Part shown: piece after piece, positions 61,716 to 64,000 of the stretch
Numbering within the stretch: position 1 is the first letter of the stretch
Layout of the letters: each line of letters begins with the position of its first letter
Source: Polytrichum commune
Lineage: Eukaryota > Streptophyta > Polytrichopsida > Polytrichales > Polytrichaceae
DNA: 64,000 bases
Direction of reading: 5' to 3'
Assembly (NCBI GenBank): GCA_950295325.1
Contig: OX485809.1
Coordinates: 34,300,144 to 34,364,143 of the forward strand
Position numbers and translations under genes: made by a program
The notes under the pieces: model-generated
Told to the model about the DNA's origin: nothing
Databases searched by the model: none
What the model saw: the letters and a program-made list of their open reading frames with translations, nothing else

Positions 61716-62462
61716 ATGGCTGTGAACATGGGCAAGTCATGTGTTGTTGTAGCTGTTGTCTTGGTTATGATCTCATTGTGGCCACTTGCTGCTGCTGAAG
61801 GTTTGCAATATGACCAATATCATCTGAATTTCCATGATCAGAATAGTAGTAGCTGCATCATTAAGTCTCCAGCTCGCCCTGTGAATGTGCAACCTCGAGA
61901 TTCAAACTTTCTGTGTCGAACATTGGGCCGTTGTCTACTTCAATCTTCCAGCGATGGACCTGCTGCTGCACAGGCCCCGGACACAATGTTGCCCACATTA
62001 CCCACTGATCCTGATGCTTCGAGTTTGTTAGCTCCACCTCCTGATCCCGGCCAAGTTGCAGCTGGAGACCCTCCATCCACAAGTCTTCCCACTTTGCCCA
62101 CGGATCCTGACCCTGCTCCTGCCTCGAGTAATTCATCACCTCCTTCGCCTGCTGATCCGAGTAGTACTGCCACGAGTAATTCATCACCTCCTTCCCCTGT
62201 AATTGTTGGCGACCCAAATTCCGGATCCACATCAACCGGCAGCGCTCAATCTGCAGCACCGTCGACGAGCAGCAGCAGCAACATTGGTGCGAAAATCGGT
62301 CTGAGTGCAGGCGTGGGCGTCACTGGGGTCATCATGGTGATTGTTGGACTGCTGTATTACTTCAAACCAGATGTGTTTATGTGTTGTAGGACTTGCGTGC
62401 GTGTGCAGATTTTCCACCACAATCCTCATGCGGTCGGCAAAATCAATCACAGCACTGTGTAA
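61716..62462 (+). CDS. Secreted/membrane Pro-Ser-Ala-rich protein, arabinogalactan-like (248 aa)
   Basis: A single uninterrupted frame. Residues 1-28 form a signal peptide (hydrophobic core VVVAVVLVMISLWPLAAAEG). A short cysteine-containing domain follows (SSCIIKSP to LCRTLGRCLL). Residues about 75-185 are rich in Pro, Ser, Ala and Asp, with repeated LPTLPTDPD and NSSPPSP motifs of the kind hydroxylated and O-glycosylated in arabinogalactan or extensin-like proteins. A membrane helix (about 196-216, GVTGVIMVIVGLLYYF) precedes a 32-residue Cys/His/basic tail. This suggests a type I cell-surface protein with a glycosylated ectodomain. I know no named family for it. ATGs at codons 1 and 5 are both possible starts. 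A PTCAG-like acceptor (CCACTGCAG) precedes the ATG, so a leader intron is possible. Confidence 0.7.
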   Translation: MAVNMGKSCVVVAVVLVMISLWPLAAAEGLQYDQYHLNFHDQNSSSCIIKSPARPVNVQPRDSNFLCRTLGRCLLQSSSDGPAAAQAPDTMLPTLPTDPDASSLLAPPPDPGQVAAGDPPSTSLPTLPTDPDPAPASSNSSPPSPADPSSTATSNSSPPSPVIVGDPNSGSTSTGSAQSAAPSTSSSSNIGAKIGLSAGVGVTGVIMVIVGLLYYFKPDVFMCCRTCVRVQIFHHNPHAVGKINHSTV

Positions 62463-62526
62463 ATCAGTTAACTAGTTTCCCATTTGTGAAACATGCATAG
62501 AGACTCTTTTTTTCAATACTGGGGGC

Positions 62527-62565
<39 letters not shown>

Positions 62566-63821
62566 CCGAATCTCCATCGATATTGCAGGAAGATGATTAG
62601 GGGATCGTCAGATATTTTTTGGTGACATTTAAAGCAAGCTTGCGTTTTTCTGCACATGCCAGGTCGGTGTTTGGAATTTCCAGAAGAGCAGAGACTGTCT
62701 GCAGGGAGTTAGTTCTGTAGTTTCGTAGCAAATCATGATCAGCCTTGTACACGTTTCGCTCTGACAGAAGCTTGCATGTTTTATTGTTCAGAAGTATGTT
62801 ATCCCCTCATACTTATACCTTGATGCAGCGACTGATTGATGCATGCATATGATGTAGCCGGACACCTGCCAACACTAGACAATAATCTCTTCCTTCAAGG
62901 GGTGAATATTGCCCCTGGATTTGTATGTCAGCCATTCAGCTTGAAATTTTTTCAGTACTTTCGAAGTGGCAATCGAGGCAGGGATAAAAGTTGTGAATCT
63001 GCGTGTCTCAGGGCTGAGTTCATATGTGGAATCCAAGGATGTCCCCATTCCAGGATGCTTTTGTATGGCACAACTACCAAGTCTCAGAGAGGAGAGTTAC
63101 AGTGAACATCAAGAGAGTAGAACAATGTTTATTTGAAGTCAAGGAGTTTCTTGAGCACATTATCCTACTTTCAATCTTCGGCCTGAATCCATATCTACAG
63201 CTTTAGAATCTATGTATATTAAAGGTTCAGGTAAGATATGATCTACTTGTCTGCGCATGAATAGAACTGCAAATTTGACCTTTCAATATCCTTGAATACA
63301 AGCATGAGATTTGTCCAATTTGTCACGTGCAGATACATGTATTACAAGTATCCACAACTGCCCGCCTTCGATGGTCGAGCTATTACACTTCTCAAACCTT
63401 AACCCCTGAACCCTAAACCCTGAATTGCACAAACCTTGCTAACGTCACCACATCAAACATATTGCTGTATACGTGATGCAAAGCACAACATACATATGCT
63501 CATACAGTTGCAATCATCAACACATCTTAGGACGAGCCACGTCATGCACAGGGAACAACTCAACCCAACATCATCAGATTAATGTAACTCATCAAGAGAT
63601 AACTAAAATGAAATTGACAACCACTCGTGATGGCCTTCTCAAACCTCCCATGTTTGTAAGATGTAACAATTCTAATTCCTCAAGATGCAAGCAAGAAATT
63701 TTCTACCAAAAGTACTCCCACAAACTTACGAGGTATTGTAACATTAGGGTGACTTAGGGTATTAGGTATACATGGTGAGAATTGTAACGATGTTGTCTGT
63801 GACTTGAACTGGGCCAGGACG
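62463..63821. other. 3' flank of the Pro-rich gene and intergenic DNA
   Basis: A (GA)n run at about 62,529-62,562 lies 70 bp past the stop codon, probably in the 3' UTR. Frames at 62,836-63,105 and 63,473-63,757 do not look like proteins. A short CCTAAACCCTGAA word occurs near 63,408. Confidence 0.4.
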
Positions 63822-64000
63822 ACTACACTAAGTATTGTATTTAGTGTCATATGGTATTTTATGTCACTGCGGTCTTTTGTAGTGGCACTTTCTAAGAATA
63901 AGTTTATAAATATTGTCATCCCAACTTACTTTCAGTTCGTCCAAATGCCAGTGATGAAATACTATCATGAAGGATTGAAATTTGGATGAGAAATCACTTT
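63822..64000. mobile_element. TIR element family F5, copy 3, cut by the window end
   Basis: It begins ACTACACTAAGTATTGTATT and AGTGTCATATGGTATTTTAT, as at 49,691, and continues with CATCCCAACTTACTTT and TGATGAAATA. The right half lies outside the window. Confidence 0.65.

Noticed and set aside
61861..62259. Antisense frames across the Pro-rich gene
   Set aside because: They mirror its low-complexity codons. Only the sense frame has a signal peptide and membrane helix.

Overview
This is nuclear DNA of a land plant. The genes are split into many short exons with GT-AG introns, the 5' leaders are CT-rich, the intergenic DNA is AT-rich and full of small transposons, and the three recognisable genes include two plant families: a PIP1 aquaporin and a SERK-type LRR receptor kinase. 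Large repeat-filled introns and some residue choices would fit a non-seed plant such as a lycophyte, fern or bryophyte. I cannot fix the lineage from the sequence.

Layout. 1-18,360 is gene-poor: dispersed repeats, Mutator-like miniature elements and a decayed tandem array. 18,900-25,300 (+) holds a complete four-exon PIP1 water-channel gene, whose leader and introns carry about eleven copies of a palindromic repeat seen nowhere else in the window. 27,870-38,180 (-) holds a complete 13-exon SERK-like receptor kinase gene, tail-to-tail with PIP1. 38,700-51,100 is a transposon field: a Tourist/Harbinger-like MITE, an array of small hairpins, a pogo-type element keeping the end of its transposase, a 2.3-kb element with long inverted repeats, and a 1-kb element with a perfect 9-bp target duplication. 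51,200-60,268 (+) holds a 12-exon gene for an AtuA/DUF1446 protein. 61,716-62,462 (+) is a single-exon gene for a secreted or membrane Pro/Ser-rich protein resembling arabinogalactan proteins. The rest to 64,000 is repeats.

The genes do not form a pathway. PIP1 moves water or small solutes across the plasma membrane, the SERK-like protein is expected to act as a co-receptor there, and the AtuA-like protein is probably a soluble enzyme of unknown substrate. What links them is repeat content: three foldback transposon families each recur in introns of two or three of these genes. All exon boundaries were set by hand from frame continuity, GT-AG sites and family conservation. Repeat edges are approximate unless a target duplication is quoted.
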